A DNA stretch of 64,000 nt from Primorskyibacter flagellatus (GCF_014638275.1 NZ_BMFJ01000001.1:1724338-1788337), one strand, 5' to 3'. Counted from the first letter of the stretch, positions 1 through 9,292 are shown. The notes: a model not told the origin generated them from the letters alone. Program-made: numbers and translations.

Positions 1-2
1 GG

Positions 3-812
3 CTCTACCCGCCGCTGTCGATGCTGAAGCAATGTACGCCGACCATGCTGCGCACGTCTTTCCTTGGCTTTCTCGCCGGCGTGCTGCCGGGTGCGGGCGC
101 CTCACTGGGGTCGTTCATCTCCTACTCGATGGAAAAGCGCCTGGTGGACAAGGAGGGCACCTTCGGCACCGGGGACCCGCGCGGCGTCGCGGCACCCGAG
201 GCGGGCAACAACGCCGCCGCCGGGGGCGCGCTGGTGCCGATGCTGGCGCTTGGCGTGCCAGGGTCGGGGACCACGGCGGTCCTGCTGGCCGTGCTGCTCG
301 CCCTGAACATCACGCCCGGCCCGCTGCTCTTCACCCAGAACCCCGACGTGGTCTGGGGGCTGATCGCCGCGCTCTTCATCGCGAACTTCATGCTGCTGGC
401 CATGAACATCCCGATGGTGGGTCTGTTCACCCGCGTTCTGATGATCCCCTCGCGCATCCTGATGCCGATCGTGGCGATGGTCAGCTTCGTCGGCATCTAC
501 GGCATCTCGGGCTCGACCTTCGACCTGCTGGTGATGATCGGCTTCGGGGTGATGGGCTGGGGCCTCCGAAAGCTGGACGTGCCGCTGGTGCCGATCATCC
601 TCGGCACGCTGCTCGGCAACGCGATGGAGAACAACCTGCGCCGCGCCGTCACCATCGACAACGGCAACTGGCTGACCCTGATCGACAGCCCTCTTGCGAT
701 CACGCTCTGGGTCATCGCGATCATCGGTTTCATCCTGCCGCTGATCGTCGGTGCAAGGGTCAAGGCGCGGATGCACGCGCGTCGCGACGAAGAAGGGTCG
801 ATCAGCGACTGA
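3..812 (+). CDS. tctA: Tripartite tricarboxylate transporter permease, TctA family (5' end cut by window)
   Basis: C-terminal portion of the large, multi-spanning TctA permease that moves (tri)carboxylates across the inner membrane together with a TctB subunit and a periplasmic TctC binding protein. The frame is open from base 3, six codons before the first visible ATG, so the true start lies upstream. The visible part is a chain of hydrophobic segments with the Gly/Pro/Ala-rich loop (VAAPEAGNNAAAGGALVPML) typical of TctA, and it ends in a short basic-acidic cytoplasmic tail. A full TctA is about 500 residues, so roughly half is present. The partner genes are not in the window and the substrate cannot be told. 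Confidence 0.9.
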   Translation, partial: LYPPLSMLKQCTPTMLRTSFLGFLAGVLPGAGASLGSFISYSMEKRLVDKEGTFGTGDPRGVAAPEAGNNAAAGGALVPMLALGVPGSGTTAVLLAVLLALNITPGPLLFTQNPDVVWGLIAALFIANFMLLAMNIPMVGLFTRVLMIPSRILMPIVAMVSFVGIYGISGSTFDLLVMIGFGVMGWGLRKLDVPLVPIILGTLLGNAMENNLRRAVTIDNGNWLTLIDSPLAITLWVIAIIGFILPLIVGARVKARMHARRDEEGSISD

Positions 813-822
813 TCCGACACGG

Positions 823-854
823 CAGCCGTTCGAAAGGAAGCGTTCGAACGGCTG
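823..854. terminator. Perfect 12-bp stem-loop after the tctA-like gene
   Basis: CAGCCGTTCGAA and TTCGAACGGCTG form a perfect 12-bp inverted repeat around an 8-base loop, eleven bases after the tctA stop. No clear T-run follows on either strand, so termination is inferred from position and stem strength. The rest of the gap to 1072 shows no convincing ORF. Confidence 0.55.
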
Positions 855-1072
855 TCAGGGGCCATTCCCGGCCGGCGGTACTGCGATTGCTCCTGGTGAA
901 ATGGCGGACACGGATAGCTGGCAACGACCGTATCGGATTAAGGCATCCACTCCGCACTTCCGCTATCCCCCGGTGCCGCCTCCCGACGCCTGAGGTCGTG
1001 CGGGGCAATACTTGTGACCACGGCACCTGGAACCACCAAGTCACTCTACGACCGCGAACTTCTACCTTGGGG

Positions 1073-2248
1073 TCAGAGCCGGTCGTGAACCGGTCGCTGT
1101 TCGAGCCGGTCTGCAAGTCGTCCGAGGAAGGTCTCCAGCTCCCGAATCTGGTTCAGTTCGATGAATTCGTCCGGCTGGTGCCCCTGCGCCATGGAGCCGG
1201 GGCCGCAGACGAGGGAGGTTATGCCCGCCCGGTGAGTGAAGGCACCGGCTTCGGTCCCGAAATCCACCTTGACCGGCGAATGCTGCGGCAGCAGGGACGC
1301 GAGGAAACGGACCGCGGGGTCGGTCCGGTCCGTCGTGAGGCCATGCACGCGGACGATCTCTTCGATCCCGACGGCACAGCCCGGATGCCGGCGAAGCATG
1401 TCCGGCAGCAGCACGCTACCAATGAAAGTGCGGATGCGGGTCATCAGGGTGTCGAGGGTCAGGTCCGCCGGCGCGCGGATATCGAGGCCGAGGGTGCAGG
1501 TCGCCGGCACGATGTTGAGGGCGGTCCCGCCATCCATCGTGTTGACCGAAAGGGTCGCGCCGGGGAATTCGTAATCCGGGTCGGGCTCCGCATCGCGCCG
1601 CATCTCGGCGGCGAGATCGTCGACGAACAGCACAAGGCGGGCGGCGGCTGCGATTGCGTTGACGCCCTCGGGCGCGCGGGCGGAATGGGCGGCGGCACCC
1701 GTCAGCGTGATCCGGTACATGCCGGCGCATTTGTGACCGGTCGCGATCTGCATGGAGGTCGGCTCTCCGACGATGCAGAGCGCGGGTTTCACGGGCAGTT
1801 CCGCAAGCCGGTCGAGCAGGCTGGTGACGCCGGTGCAGCCGACTTCCTCATCGTAGGACAGCGCGATGTGAAGGGGCGCCTTCAGGCGCCGCATCACCAG
1901 ATCGGGCACGGCTGCCAGCCCGGTGCCGATGAAACCCTTCATGTCCGCGGTGCCGCGACCATAAAGCCGCCCGCCGGCCTCGCGCGTCACGAAGGGGTCA
2001 CTCTGCCACGGCTGGCCGTCCACCGGGACCACATCCGTGTGCCCGGAGAGGATCACGCCGGGCTGGTCGTCGGGGCCGATCGTGGCCCAGAGATTGCCCT
2101 TGGTGCGGGTGTCGTTCCAGATGATCTCGCTCTTCACGCCGTGGCGGGAGAGCCAGCGGGTGACATAAGTCAGCAGATCGCGGTTGGAATCGCGGGACAC
2201 GGTCGGAAATGCGACGAGGTCCCGGATCAGGTCGATGCTGCCGGTCAT
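1073..2248 (-). CDS. argE: M20 family metallodeacylase, ArgE-like (acetylornithine deacetylase)
   Basis: Zn/Co-dependent deacylase of the M20 family that removes an acyl group from N-acyl-L-amino acids; the closest named relative is N-acetylornithine deacetylase. All expected metal and catalytic positions are visible: HTDVVPVDG, the bridging Asp in GRGTADMKG, the Glu pair in YDEEVGCTG, and a C-terminal His in QGHQPDEF. Length (391 aa) is normal. It is the last gene of the Liv-type operon and its start overlaps the stop of the leucine-dehydrogenase-like gene by four bases. Co-location with an amino-acid transporter suggests a catabolic N-acyl amino acid deacylase rather than an arginine biosynthetic role, but the sequence alone cannot decide this. 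Confidence 0.85.
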   Translation of the reverse strand: MTGSIDLIRDLVAFPTVSRDSNRDLLTYVTRWLSRHGVKSEIIWNDTRTKGNLWATIGPDDQPGVILSGHTDVVPVDGQPWQSDPFVTREAGGRLYGRGTADMKGFIGTGLAAVPDLVMRRLKAPLHIALSYDEEVGCTGVTSLLDRLAELPVKPALCIVGEPTSMQIATGHKCAGMYRITLTGAAAHSARAPEGVNAIAAAARLVLFVDDLAAEMRRDAEPDPDYEFPGATLSVNTMDGGTALNIVPATCTLGLDIRAPADLTLDTLMTRIRTFIGSVLLPDMLRRHPGCAVGIEEIVRVHGLTTDRTDPAVRFLASLLPQHSPVKVDFGTEAGAFTHRAGITSLVCGPGSMAQGHQPDEFIELNQIRELETFLGRLADRLEQRPVHDRL

Positions 2249-3294
2249 CCCCTGCCCGGCGCCGCCGCCAGAATGTCGCGGGCCATGCGATCGGCGGTGA
2301 CGCCGCTCGGCTCCCCGGACCGGCGGGCGGCCTGCAGGACCTGTGCCGTGCGGGGGCCGATGGCATCGATCATTGCGTCGATGGTGGCGCGGTCCGCGTT
2401 GCGGAAGTATTCGGCGCAGACGATGATGATCCCGCCCGCGTTGATAACGTAGTCCGGTGCGTAGGTGATGCCCCGGTCGAACAGGATCTGTCCTGCGGCG
2501 GCGTCGGAGAGCTGATTGTTTGCACCGCCCGCGACGACCCTCGCAGTGATGCGGCGCGCGACATCGGGCGTGATGACCGCGCCAAGTGCGCAGGGGGCGA
2601 CAACGTCGACGTCGGAGAGCAGCACGGTGTCGACCGGGGCGGCCTCGGCGGCAAAGCGGTCGCGTGCCTCTTCGACACGTGCCTCGGACAGGTCCGCGAC
2701 GACAAGGGTGGCACCACGGTCGTACAGCAGCCGGGCGAGGTTCATTCCGACCCCGCCGAGGCCCTGAACGGCGATCCTGAGACCGGCGATGTCCGACCGG
2801 TCGAAAGCGAAGCGCGCCGCCGATTCAAGCCCCAGGCAAACGCCTTTTGCGGTGAAGGGTGAAGGGTTGCCGCCGACGCCGTCGAGCGTCTCGATCCCCG
2901 AGATGTAGGCGGTATGCCTTGCCGCCGTCTGCAGGTCCGAGGGCGACACGCCGACATCCTCGGCGGTCATGTAGGCACCGCCGAGCGTTTCGACGGCCCG
3001 GCCGAAGGCCGCAAAGACCTCATCCCTGCGGTCGTCGGGAACCGGGCCGAGGATCACGGCCTTGCCCCCGCCCATGGGCAATCCGGCCATGGCGTTCTTG
3101 TAGGACATTCCGCGCGACAGGCGCAGCACGTCGGTCACCGCATCGGCGGGATCGGGATAGGACCAGAGCCGGCAGCCGCCGCCCGCGGGACCAAGCGCCG
3201 TGGAATGGACCGCGATAACGGCTTTCAGACCGGAGGCCGCGTCGTTGAAGAACACGATGCGTTCGTGGGCGTCGAATGAGGGATGCTCGAACAT
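2245..3294 (-). CDS. Leucine/Glu/Phe/Val dehydrogenase family amino acid dehydrogenase
   Basis: NAD-dependent oxidative deaminase that interconverts a branched-chain or aromatic L-amino acid and its 2-oxo acid with release of ammonia. The N-terminal catalytic half holds GPAGGGCR and the lysine-bearing PMGGGKAV motif. The C-terminal Rossmann half contains the dinucleotide loop GLGGVGMNLA. Its 349 aa match leucine dehydrogenase rather than the longer glutamate dehydrogenases. It lies 22 bases after the fused livHM gene and overlaps the M20 deacylase start (ATGA), so it is translated within the transporter operon. Substrate choice (Leu, Val or Phe) cannot be read from the sequence. Confidence 0.85.
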   Translation of the reverse strand: MFEHPSFDAHERIVFFNDAASGLKAVIAVHSTALGPAGGGCRLWSYPDPADAVTDVLRLSRGMSYKNAMAGLPMGGGKAVILGPVPDDRRDEVFAAFGRAVETLGGAYMTAEDVGVSPSDLQTAARHTAYISGIETLDGVGGNPSPFTAKGVCLGLESAARFAFDRSDIAGLRIAVQGLGGVGMNLARLLYDRGATLVVADLSEARVEEARDRFAAEAAPVDTVLLSDVDVVAPCALGAVITPDVARRITARVVAGGANNQLSDAAAGQILFDRGITYAPDYVINAGGIIIVCAEYFRNADRATIDAMIDAIGPRTAQVLQAARRSGEPSGVTADRMARDILAAAPGRG

Positions 3295-3316
3295 GAACCT
3301 GTTCCTTTTCAGCGCG

Positions 3317-5158
3317 TCACAGCGAAATCTTCAGGACCTTCGCCAGTTCTCCCACGATCCCCCGGCGGAACGCCACGACACAGGCAATGAAGATCGCACC
3401 CTGTAGGACCGTAACCCACTGACCGAATTCCGCCAGATGATGTTGCGAGGAAATGATGACGAAAGCTCCGGCGAGCGGGCCAAGGAGGGTTCCGAGCCCG
3501 CCGAGCAGGGTGATGAGAACGATCTCTCCGGACATGCTCCAATGCACGTCGGTAAGAGAGGCGTTCTGCACGACGAAGACCTTCAGCGATCCGGCAAACC
3601 CGGCCAGAGTTCCGGAAAGGATGAAGGCCACGTATTTGTAGAGCGTCGTGCGATAGCCGAGGGAAATCGCGCGCGGTTCATTCTCACGGATGGACTTCAG
3701 CACCTGGCCGAAGGGGGAGTTGATGGTGCGGTAGATGGCGAGCGTGCCGAGGATGAAGCCCGCAAGAACGACGTAGTAGAGGACGGTCGTGTCTGCCAGG
3801 TCCAGCACACCGAACATCCGGTCCTTGGGTATGCTCTGGATCCCGTCCTCGCCATTGGTGAAAGGCGCGCGGAGATAGACGAAGTAGAGCATTTGCGAAA
3901 TCGCCAGCGTGATCATCGCGAAGTAGATGCCCTGCCTGCGGATGGAGATGGCACCGGCAAGCGCCGCCAGCCCGGCGCAGGCCGCGACACCGGCGAGGAT
4001 GCCCAGTTCCGGCGGCAGGCCCCAGACCTTGACCGCGTGAGCCGTGATGTAGCCGGCAGAGCCGAAGAACATCGCATGCCCGAAGGACAGCAGCCCGCCG
4101 TGCCCGATCAGCAGGTTGAAGGCCCCCGCGACCAAAGCAAAGCACAGGATTTGCATGATGAAATAGGGGTAGACCGACGTCAGCGGCAACAGCGCCAGAC
4201 CGATCACCACCACGCCGAAGACCATCAGGGCCACCCGCTCGCGCCCCTGCGCGCTCGCGGGTTCGGGCGCCACGGCGGATTGCGTCGCCTCGATCCCGCG
4301 GCCGGTCAGGCCGGTCGGCTTGACGAGTAGGATCAGGACCATGAGCACGAAGATCACCGTACTGGACGCTTCGGGGTAGAAGTACTTCGTCAGCCCCTCG
4401 ACCACGCCGACGGCGAACCCGGTGATGACGGAGCCGAGGATCGAGCCCATGCCGCCGATCACCACCACCGCAAAGACGACGATGATGAGGTCCGCGCCCA
4501 TGAGTGGCCGGACGGAGTTGATCGGCGCGGACAGCACCCCCGCCAGCGCCGCCAGCGCCACGCCGAAGCCGTAGGTCACGGTAATCATCAGCGGTACGTT
4601 GATCCCGAAGGCCCGCACGAGCGACGGGTTTTCGGTCGCCGCGCGCAGATAGGCGCCAAGTCGGGTGCGTTCGATGAGGTACCAGGTCGCGATGCAGGCG
4701 ACGAGAGAGAACACGACCACCCATCCCCGGTAGAGCGGCAGGAACATGAAGCCGAGGTTCACGCCGCCGGTCAGCGCTTCGGGGATCGGATAGGGCAGAC
4801 CGGAGGAGCCGAAGGCCACCTGGAAAACCCCCTGCAGCACCAGCGCCAGCCCGAAGGTCATGAGCAGCCCGTAGAGGTGATCCATCTTTGCCAGCCGACG
4901 CAGGAGCAACCGTTCCGTCGCCATGCCCGCAAGTCCGACCATGACCGGTGCGAGGATCAGCGCGCCCCAGTAACCGATTCCGGCGCTGGCCATCAGGAAA
5001 TAGGCCGCGAAAGCCCCGATCATGTAGAAGGCGCCATGGGCGAAGTTGATGATGTTCAGCATCCCGAAGATCACCGCCAGCCCGAGGCTAAGCAGCGCGT
5101 AGAAGGAGCCGTTGATCAACCCGATCAGCAGTTGCGAGAAAAGAGCATTTAGGGCCAA
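3317..5158 (-). CDS. Branched-chain amino acid ABC transporter permease, LivH-LivM fusion
   Basis: Both inner-membrane permease subunits of a HAAT/Liv-type ABC importer are joined in one 613-residue chain. Residues about 1-290 are LivH-like (GLAVIFGMLNIINFAHGAFYM near residue 27 is the classic LivH signature). After an Ala/Pro-rich linker near 300, residues about 310-613 are LivM-like (LIGHGGLLSFGHAMFFG and a terminal FRRGIVGE-type ending). The two halves are usually separate genes, so one polypeptide should supply the whole membrane channel. It is followed by the dehydrogenase gene and preceded by livF in the same operon. Confidence 0.9.
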   Translation of the reverse strand: MALNALFSQLLIGLINGSFYALLSLGLAVIFGMLNIINFAHGAFYMIGAFAAYFLMASAGIGYWGALILAPVMVGLAGMATERLLLRRLAKMDHLYGLLMTFGLALVLQGVFQVAFGSSGLPYPIPEALTGGVNLGFMFLPLYRGWVVVFSLVACIATWYLIERTRLGAYLRAATENPSLVRAFGINVPLMITVTYGFGVALAALAGVLSAPINSVRPLMGADLIIVVFAVVVIGGMGSILGSVITGFAVGVVEGLTKYFYPEASSTVIFVLMVLILLVKPTGLTGRGIEATQSAVAPEPASAQGRERVALMVFGVVVIGLALLPLTSVYPYFIMQILCFALVAGAFNLLIGHGGLLSFGHAMFFGSAGYITAHAVKVWGLPPELGILAGVAACAGLAALAGAISIRRQGIYFAMITLAISQMLYFVYLRAPFTNGEDGIQSIPKDRMFGVLDLADTTVLYYVVLAGFILGTLAIYRTINSPFGQVLKSIRENEPRAISLGYRTTLYKYVAFILSGTLAGFAGSLKVFVVQNASLTDVHWSMSGEIVLITLLGGLGTLLGPLAGAFVIISSQHHLAEFGQWVTVLQGAIFIACVVAFRRGIVGELAKVLKISL

Positions 5159-5186
5159 GGGGTCAGTCCTGTCGGTTCTTGGGCGT

Positions 5187-5912
5187 TCAGACGCCGAGGT
5201 AGCTGTTCAGTTTGGCGGTGCTGGCATCGACGTCGGCCCGCGTCAGGGTGTCGATGACCTGCCCGTGTTCGACCACGCAGAACCGGTCGGCGACCGACGT
5301 TGCGAAGCGCAGGTTCTGTTCGACCAGAAGGATGGTGAACCCCTTCTGACGCAGCCTTTCGATGGTACGTCCGATCTGCTGGACGATGACCGGGGCCAGG
5401 CCTTCGGTCGGTTCGTCCAGCACGATGAACTGCGCGCCAGTTCTGAGGATGCGGGCAATGGCCAGCATCTGCTGTTCCCCGCCCGACAGCTTCGTGCCCT
5501 GGCTGTACAGCCGCTCGAGGAGATTGGGGAACAGGTCGAAGATGTCTTCCGTCGTCAGACCGCCTCTGCGGACAACCGGCGGGAGCAGGAGATTTTCCTC
5601 TACATTGAGGCTTGAGAAGATACCGCGTTCCTCGGGGCAGTAACCGATGCCGAGCCGTCCGATGCGGTTGGCGGGCAGGTTGATGGTCTCGACGCCGCCG
5701 AATTCCACCGATCCGCTGCGCTTTTCCATCAGGCCCATGATCGCCTTGAGCGTCGTGGTCTTGCCCGCGCCGTTGCGGCCCAGAAGGGTGACAACCTCCC
5801 CCTCCGCGACATCGAAGTCCATGCCGTGCAGAACGTGGGATTCGCCGTACCAGGCGTTCAGTACGCCGACCTTCAGCGCGGTCCGGGTCATGGTGTCGTG
5901 TTCCGCCGTCAT
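5187..5912 (-). CDS. livF: Branched-chain amino acid ABC transporter ATP-binding protein LivF
   Basis: Cytoplasmic ATPase of the Liv-type importer. It has Walker A GRNGAGKTT, signature LSGGEQQMLAIAR, Walker B FIVLDEPTEGLAP and the switch His replaced by the LVEQN ending typical of LivF. The length of 241 aa is normal. It begins one base after the livG stop, so the two ATPases are translationally coupled. A second in-frame ATG seven codons in (MTRTAL) could be the real start. Confidence 0.92.
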   Translation of the reverse strand: MTAEHDTMTRTALKVGVLNAWYGESHVLHGMDFDVAEGEVVTLLGRNGAGKTTTLKAIMGLMEKRSGSVEFGGVETINLPANRIGRLGIGYCPEERGIFSSLNVEENLLLPPVVRRGGLTTEDIFDLFPNLLERLYSQGTKLSGGEQQMLAIARILRTGAQFIVLDEPTEGLAPVIVQQIGRTIERLRQKGFTILLVEQNLRFATSVADRFCVVEHGQVIDTLTRADVDASTAKLNSYLGV

Positions 5913-5913
5913 C

Positions 5914-6657
5914 TCAGACCCCCAGGTAGGCTTCGCGCACGCCGGGATGATCCGCGATGTCCCGGTAACTGCCTTGGGCGAGGATCTCTCCGCGTGCCAG
6001 CACCGTGATCTCGTCGGACAGGTCAGCGACGACGTTCAGGTTGTGCTCGACCATCAGGATCGTTCGGTTTTTCCCGATGCGGCGGATCAGGGCAGAGATG
6101 CGGTCGATCTCCTCATGCGCCATGCCCGCCATGGGTTCGTCGAGCAGGAGCATGTCCGGATCAAGCGCAAGGGTGGTCGCGATTTCAAGCGCGCGCTTCC
6201 GGCCGTAGGGCATTTCAGCCGCCATGGTCCCGGCAAAATCGCCAAGGCCGACATCGTCCAAAAGCTCCCGCGCCCGTGTGTCGTAGGCCCGCAGCGCGGA
6301 CCGCGACCGCCAGAAATCGAAGGATCCTCCGCGCGCCCGCTGCAACGCCAGCTTGACGTTCTCCAGCGCTGTCATGCCGGGAAAGACGGCGGAGATCTGG
6401 AAGGACCGGACCATCCCCCGCCGAGCGACATCGGTCGGCGGCAGGTCGGTGATGTCCTGCCCCCTGTAGCGGATCGTGCCCGCCGTCGGTTTCAGGAACT
6501 TGGTCAGAAGGTTGAAGCAGGTGGTTTTGCCTGCTCCGTTCGGTCCGATCAGGGCGTGAATGCTGCCGGTCCGGACCTTGAGCGTCACGTTGCTGACTGC
6601 GGCGAAGCCCTTGAATTCCTTGCACAGGTTTTCTGTCTCGACCAGATATTCGCTCAT
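5914..6657 (-). CDS. livG: Branched-chain amino acid ABC transporter ATP-binding protein LivG
   Basis: Second ATPase of the importer, pairing with LivF on the fused permease. Walker A is GPNGAGKTT and Walker B is MLLLDEPMAGMAHEE with the LivG-specific MAGM; the D-loop is followed by MVEHNLNVV. The signature region reads AEMPYGRKRALEIA, the usual LivG variant in which LSGGQ is replaced by YGxxR. At 247 aa it is full length. It lies 59 bases downstream of the binding-protein gene. Confidence 0.92.
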   Translation of the reverse strand: MSEYLVETENLCKEFKGFAAVSNVTLKVRTGSIHALIGPNGAGKTTCFNLLTKFLKPTAGTIRYRGQDITDLPPTDVARRGMVRSFQISAVFPGMTALENVKLALQRARGGSFDFWRSRSALRAYDTRARELLDDVGLGDFAGTMAAEMPYGRKRALEIATTLALDPDMLLLDEPMAGMAHEEIDRISALIRRIGKNRTILMVEHNLNVVADLSDEITVLARGEILAQGSYRDIADHPGVREAYLGV

Positions 6658-6716
6658 GTCTTTTCTTTCCGGGCAAGGCCGGTCACGCGGGACCGCCGCA
6701 GTCTCTTCACCGCTTG

Positions 6717-7967
6717 TTATTTCTGGACCAGAGGACAGGCGCTGTTCTCCAGCGGCAGATAGGCCTCGGCTGCCGGGATCGTCTTCACCACGTCGTAGTA
6801 GGCCCAGTCCTTCGTCATCTCGTCGGGCTTCTTGGCCTGCACGAGGTAGAAGTCATGCACCAGCTTGCCGTCCGCGCGGATCGTGCCGCCGGGGGCAAAG
6901 AAATCGTCCACCGGAGTCTCGATCATCTTCGCAAGCGCCGCGTCCGTGTCGTCCGACCCGGCTGCCGCGACCGATTTCAGGTAGTGGAAAACCGAGGAAT
7001 AGACCGACGCCTGCGGCGCCGTCGGAGCGCGGCCATGCCTGGCCATGAAGCGTTCGCCGAAGGCACGGGTTTCATCGTTGAGGTCCCAGTACCAGGCGGT
7101 CACCGTTGACAGGCCCTGCGCGGTCTTCAGTCCCATGGAATGCACGTCGGTCAGGAACATCAGTTCGGCCACCGGTTTCTGGCCGGCCTCCGTCATCCCG
7201 AATTCGTTCCACTGCTTCATCGCGGTCACCAACTGGCTGCCCGCGTTGCCGAACGCCACGACCTTGGCGCCCGAACTCTGGGCCTGAAGCAGGAAAGAGG
7301 CGTAGTCGGAGTTGCCAAGCGGATGGAAGACCGACCCGGCGGAGGTGCCGCCGGCCGCGGCGAGGATGGTTTCGGATTCCGCCACCATGTTGTGTCCGAA
7401 GGCATAGTCCGCCGCGATGAAGAACCAGGTGTCGAGCCCCTGCCCGACGTATTCGCGGACCGGCCCTGAGACGAGGTTGTAGTTGTCGTGCAGCCAGGCC
7501 AGCCCGGTCTTGGCACATTGCGCCCCGCTCAGTTCCGTGGTGCCGATGACGGCGAAACCGACGATCTTGTTGGCCTCTTTCGCCAGGGCGTTGACGGCCA
7601 GCCCGACGGCGGAATTGGACACGTCCGCGACCATGTCCACGCCATCGACGTCAAACCATTTCCGCACGATCTGTGCGCCGATGTCCGGCTTGTTCTGGTG
7701 GTCGGCCGAGACCAGATCAACCTCGATCTCGGGGTGCATCGCCTTGAAGTCTTCGATGGCCAGTTCTGCCGCCACGACCGAGCCGGGGCCGGAAAGGTCC
7801 GCCAGCGGGCCAGATTGGTCATTGATGACCCCGACCCGGACGACCCCGCCCGAAATTTCGGCGAGGGTCGCGGTCGGCAGGGACATTGCGGTGACAACGG
7901 CCACCGCGGCCGTCGCTTGCAATAGCGGGCCGCGCAGGGCGGTCTTGCGGGTGGTGTTTCGTTCCAT
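6717..7967 (-). CDS. ABC transporter substrate-binding protein, Liv/HAAT type
   Basis: Periplasmic ligand-binding protein (416 aa) of the peripheral-binding-protein type 1 fold, first gene of the transporter operon. A basic N-terminus and hydrophobic stretch (about residues 10-36) ending in ATLA form a Sec signal peptide. The mature start IRVGVINDQSG-like segment (GVVRVGVINDQSGPLAD) is typical of the family. Relatives in roseobacters are annotated as branched-chain amino acid, urea or amide binding proteins. The downstream deacylase and amino-acid dehydrogenase argue for amino acids or their derivatives. Ligand specificity is unknown. Confidence 0.88.
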   Translation of the reverse strand: MERNTTRKTALRGPLLQATAAVAVVTAMSLPTATLAEISGGVVRVGVINDQSGPLADLSGPGSVVAAELAIEDFKAMHPEIEVDLVSADHQNKPDIGAQIVRKWFDVDGVDMVADVSNSAVGLAVNALAKEANKIVGFAVIGTTELSGAQCAKTGLAWLHDNYNLVSGPVREYVGQGLDTWFFIAADYAFGHNMVAESETILAAAGGTSAGSVFHPLGNSDYASFLLQAQSSGAKVVAFGNAGSQLVTAMKQWNEFGMTEAGQKPVAELMFLTDVHSMGLKTAQGLSTVTAWYWDLNDETRAFGERFMARHGRAPTAPQASVYSSVFHYLKSVAAAGSDDTDAALAKMIETPVDDFFAPGGTIRADGKLVHDFYLVQAKKPDEMTKDWAYYDVVKTIPAAEAYLPLENSACPLVQK

Positions 7968-8338
7968 GTCTTACCCCTGTTGGAAGGTGCTGGCCCGGTC
8001 CGTCGACGGGGTGTCGCCCCCGTTCGCCGTGCCAGTGTTGTTGATCGTGGATAAACGCTACCCACGCCCGTCCATGTCCGACAATGCCGTTTATCCGGCA
8101 ATTTCGGACTCCGGCTTTGACCGTCCGTGTCGGGCCGTTTCGCAGGCCTGTCGGTCATGCGAGTCGTCCTTGTGCGTGTTGGAAATTGGCGTTCGAGCTT
8201 GTGAGGCAAGGCTCTGGCGGCCATTGCGACAGGCGGGAACAAGGCGCGTCAGGTGTCACGAATGGTGGGATCGACCACGATGGTTTCGGGCATTAAACCC
8301 GCAAATCAGGACATCCGCCGGCCTTGTGTCCGGGCCGG
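7968..8338. other. Intergenic region upstream of the Liv-type operon
   Basis: 371 bases between the glxA-like gene and the binding-protein gene, both leftward. It should carry the promoter of the transporter operon. Visible structure: the dyad at 8076-8109 (listed separately) and a short GC hairpin (CCGGCC/GGCCGG, 8318-8338) directly after the glxA-like stop that may end that transcript. No convincing coding frame was found. Confidence 0.5.
8076..8109. promoter_or_regulatory. Imperfect 14-bp dyad, candidate operator of the Liv-type operon
   Basis: GTCCGAcAaTGCCG is followed after six bases by CGGCAaTtTCGGAC; 12 of 14 positions are complementary. It lies about 110 bases upstream of the binding-protein start. 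A symmetric operator for a dimeric regulator, possibly the adjacent GlxA-type protein, is inferred from position and symmetry only. Confidence 0.4.
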
Positions 8339-9292
8339 TCAGGCCTCTGCGCCCTTGGCAAGCCGGGCAGCCCGACGCATTGCCTGGGGCGGTTGACCAT
8401 AGGCCCGGATGAAGGACCGGCGCATCCTCTCCGGGTCGCGGAACCCGGTGCCAGTGGCAATGATTTCAATGAGATCGCCCGAAGACTCGATCCGTTCACG
8501 CGCGACCTCCAGCCGCAGCCGTTCGATAGCCTTTGCGGGGGTCGTGCCGGTCTCATTGGTGAAAATTCGGGCAAAGTGGCGCGCGCTGAGGCCCGCACGG
8601 TCTGCCAGCATCTCGACCGTCAGGGGTTTGTCGAGGTTTTCGCGGATCCAGGTCAGCAGCGCACTGAACCGGCCATTCGGCGATTTCAGCTCCAGCAGGG
8701 TGGAGAACTGGGTCTGCCCGCCGCTGCGGCGGTGATAGAGCACCAGCTGTCGGGCCGTGGCCATGGCGATCTCTTCGCCATGCGTGTCGGCGACCATCGC
8801 GAGCGCGAGATCGATCCCGGCGGTCACCCCGGCCGAGGTCCAGACATTGCCCTCACGGTGGAAGATGCGGTCGGGCTCGAGCCGGACCTTCGGAAAACGC
8901 GCCGCGAAGTTGGAGGTCTCCTGCCAGTGCGTGGTCGCCTTGCGCCCGTCCAGAAGCCCCGTGCGGGCAAGGATATATGCGCCGGTACAGACGCTTGCGA
9001 CCAGCCGCTTCTGTCTGGCCATGGTCCGGAACAGGGTCTGGGTCCGCTTGCATTCCATCGCATCCTCGACACCAAGCCCCCCGGCGGTGATCAGCGCGGA
9101 CATGCCGCGTTCCTTCGCCACGTCCGAGGCCATGACCTCCACCCCGCAGGAGGACCGGACGAGGCCGGGGTCGATGGCAACCATCCTCACCTCGGGCGCG
9201 GTCGGGACAAGGCGGCGGGCGATCTCGAAGACAGCGGCGGGGCCCGTGACGTCGAGGATCTGGAAGCGTGGGAAGATGAAGAGTCCGATCAT
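8339..9292 (-). CDS. GlxA family transcriptional regulator (DJ-1/PfpI domain plus AraC-type HTH)
   Basis: Two-domain regulator of 317 aa. Residues about 1-185 are a class-I glutamine-amidotransferase-like DJ-1/PfpI sensor domain, with SVCTGAYILARTGLLDG around the nucleophile-elbow cysteine. Residues about 215-310 are an AraC HTH pair, with LSARHFARIFTNETGTTP and the terminal GFRDPERMRRSFIRAYGQPP. Known relatives (GbdR, ArgR, CdhR, SouR) control catabolism of betaines, amino acids and carnitine. It is divergent from a stand-alone DJ-1 protein and lies upstream of the Liv-type operon, which it may control. Confidence 0.9.
   Translation of the reverse strand: MIGLFIFPRFQILDVTGPAAVFEIARRLVPTAPEVRMVAIDPGLVRSSCGVEVMASDVAKERGMSALITAGGLGVEDAMECKRTQTLFRTMARQKRLVASVCTGAYILARTGLLDGRKATTHWQETSNFAARFPKVRLEPDRIFHREGNVWTSAGVTAGIDLALAMVADTHGEEIAMATARQLVLYHRRSGGQTQFSTLLELKSPNGRFSALLTWIRENLDKPLTVEMLADRAGLSARHFARIFTNETGTTPAKAIERLRLEVARERIESSGDLIEIIATGTGFRDPERMRRSFIRAYGQPPQAMRRAARLAKGAEA

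Noticed and set aside
32..2452. Long rightward open frame of 806 codons
   Set aside because: It lies antisense to the M20 deacylase and in another frame of tctA, has low-complexity Arg/Gly/His-rich translation and no recognisable family; it is a high-GC shadow frame.
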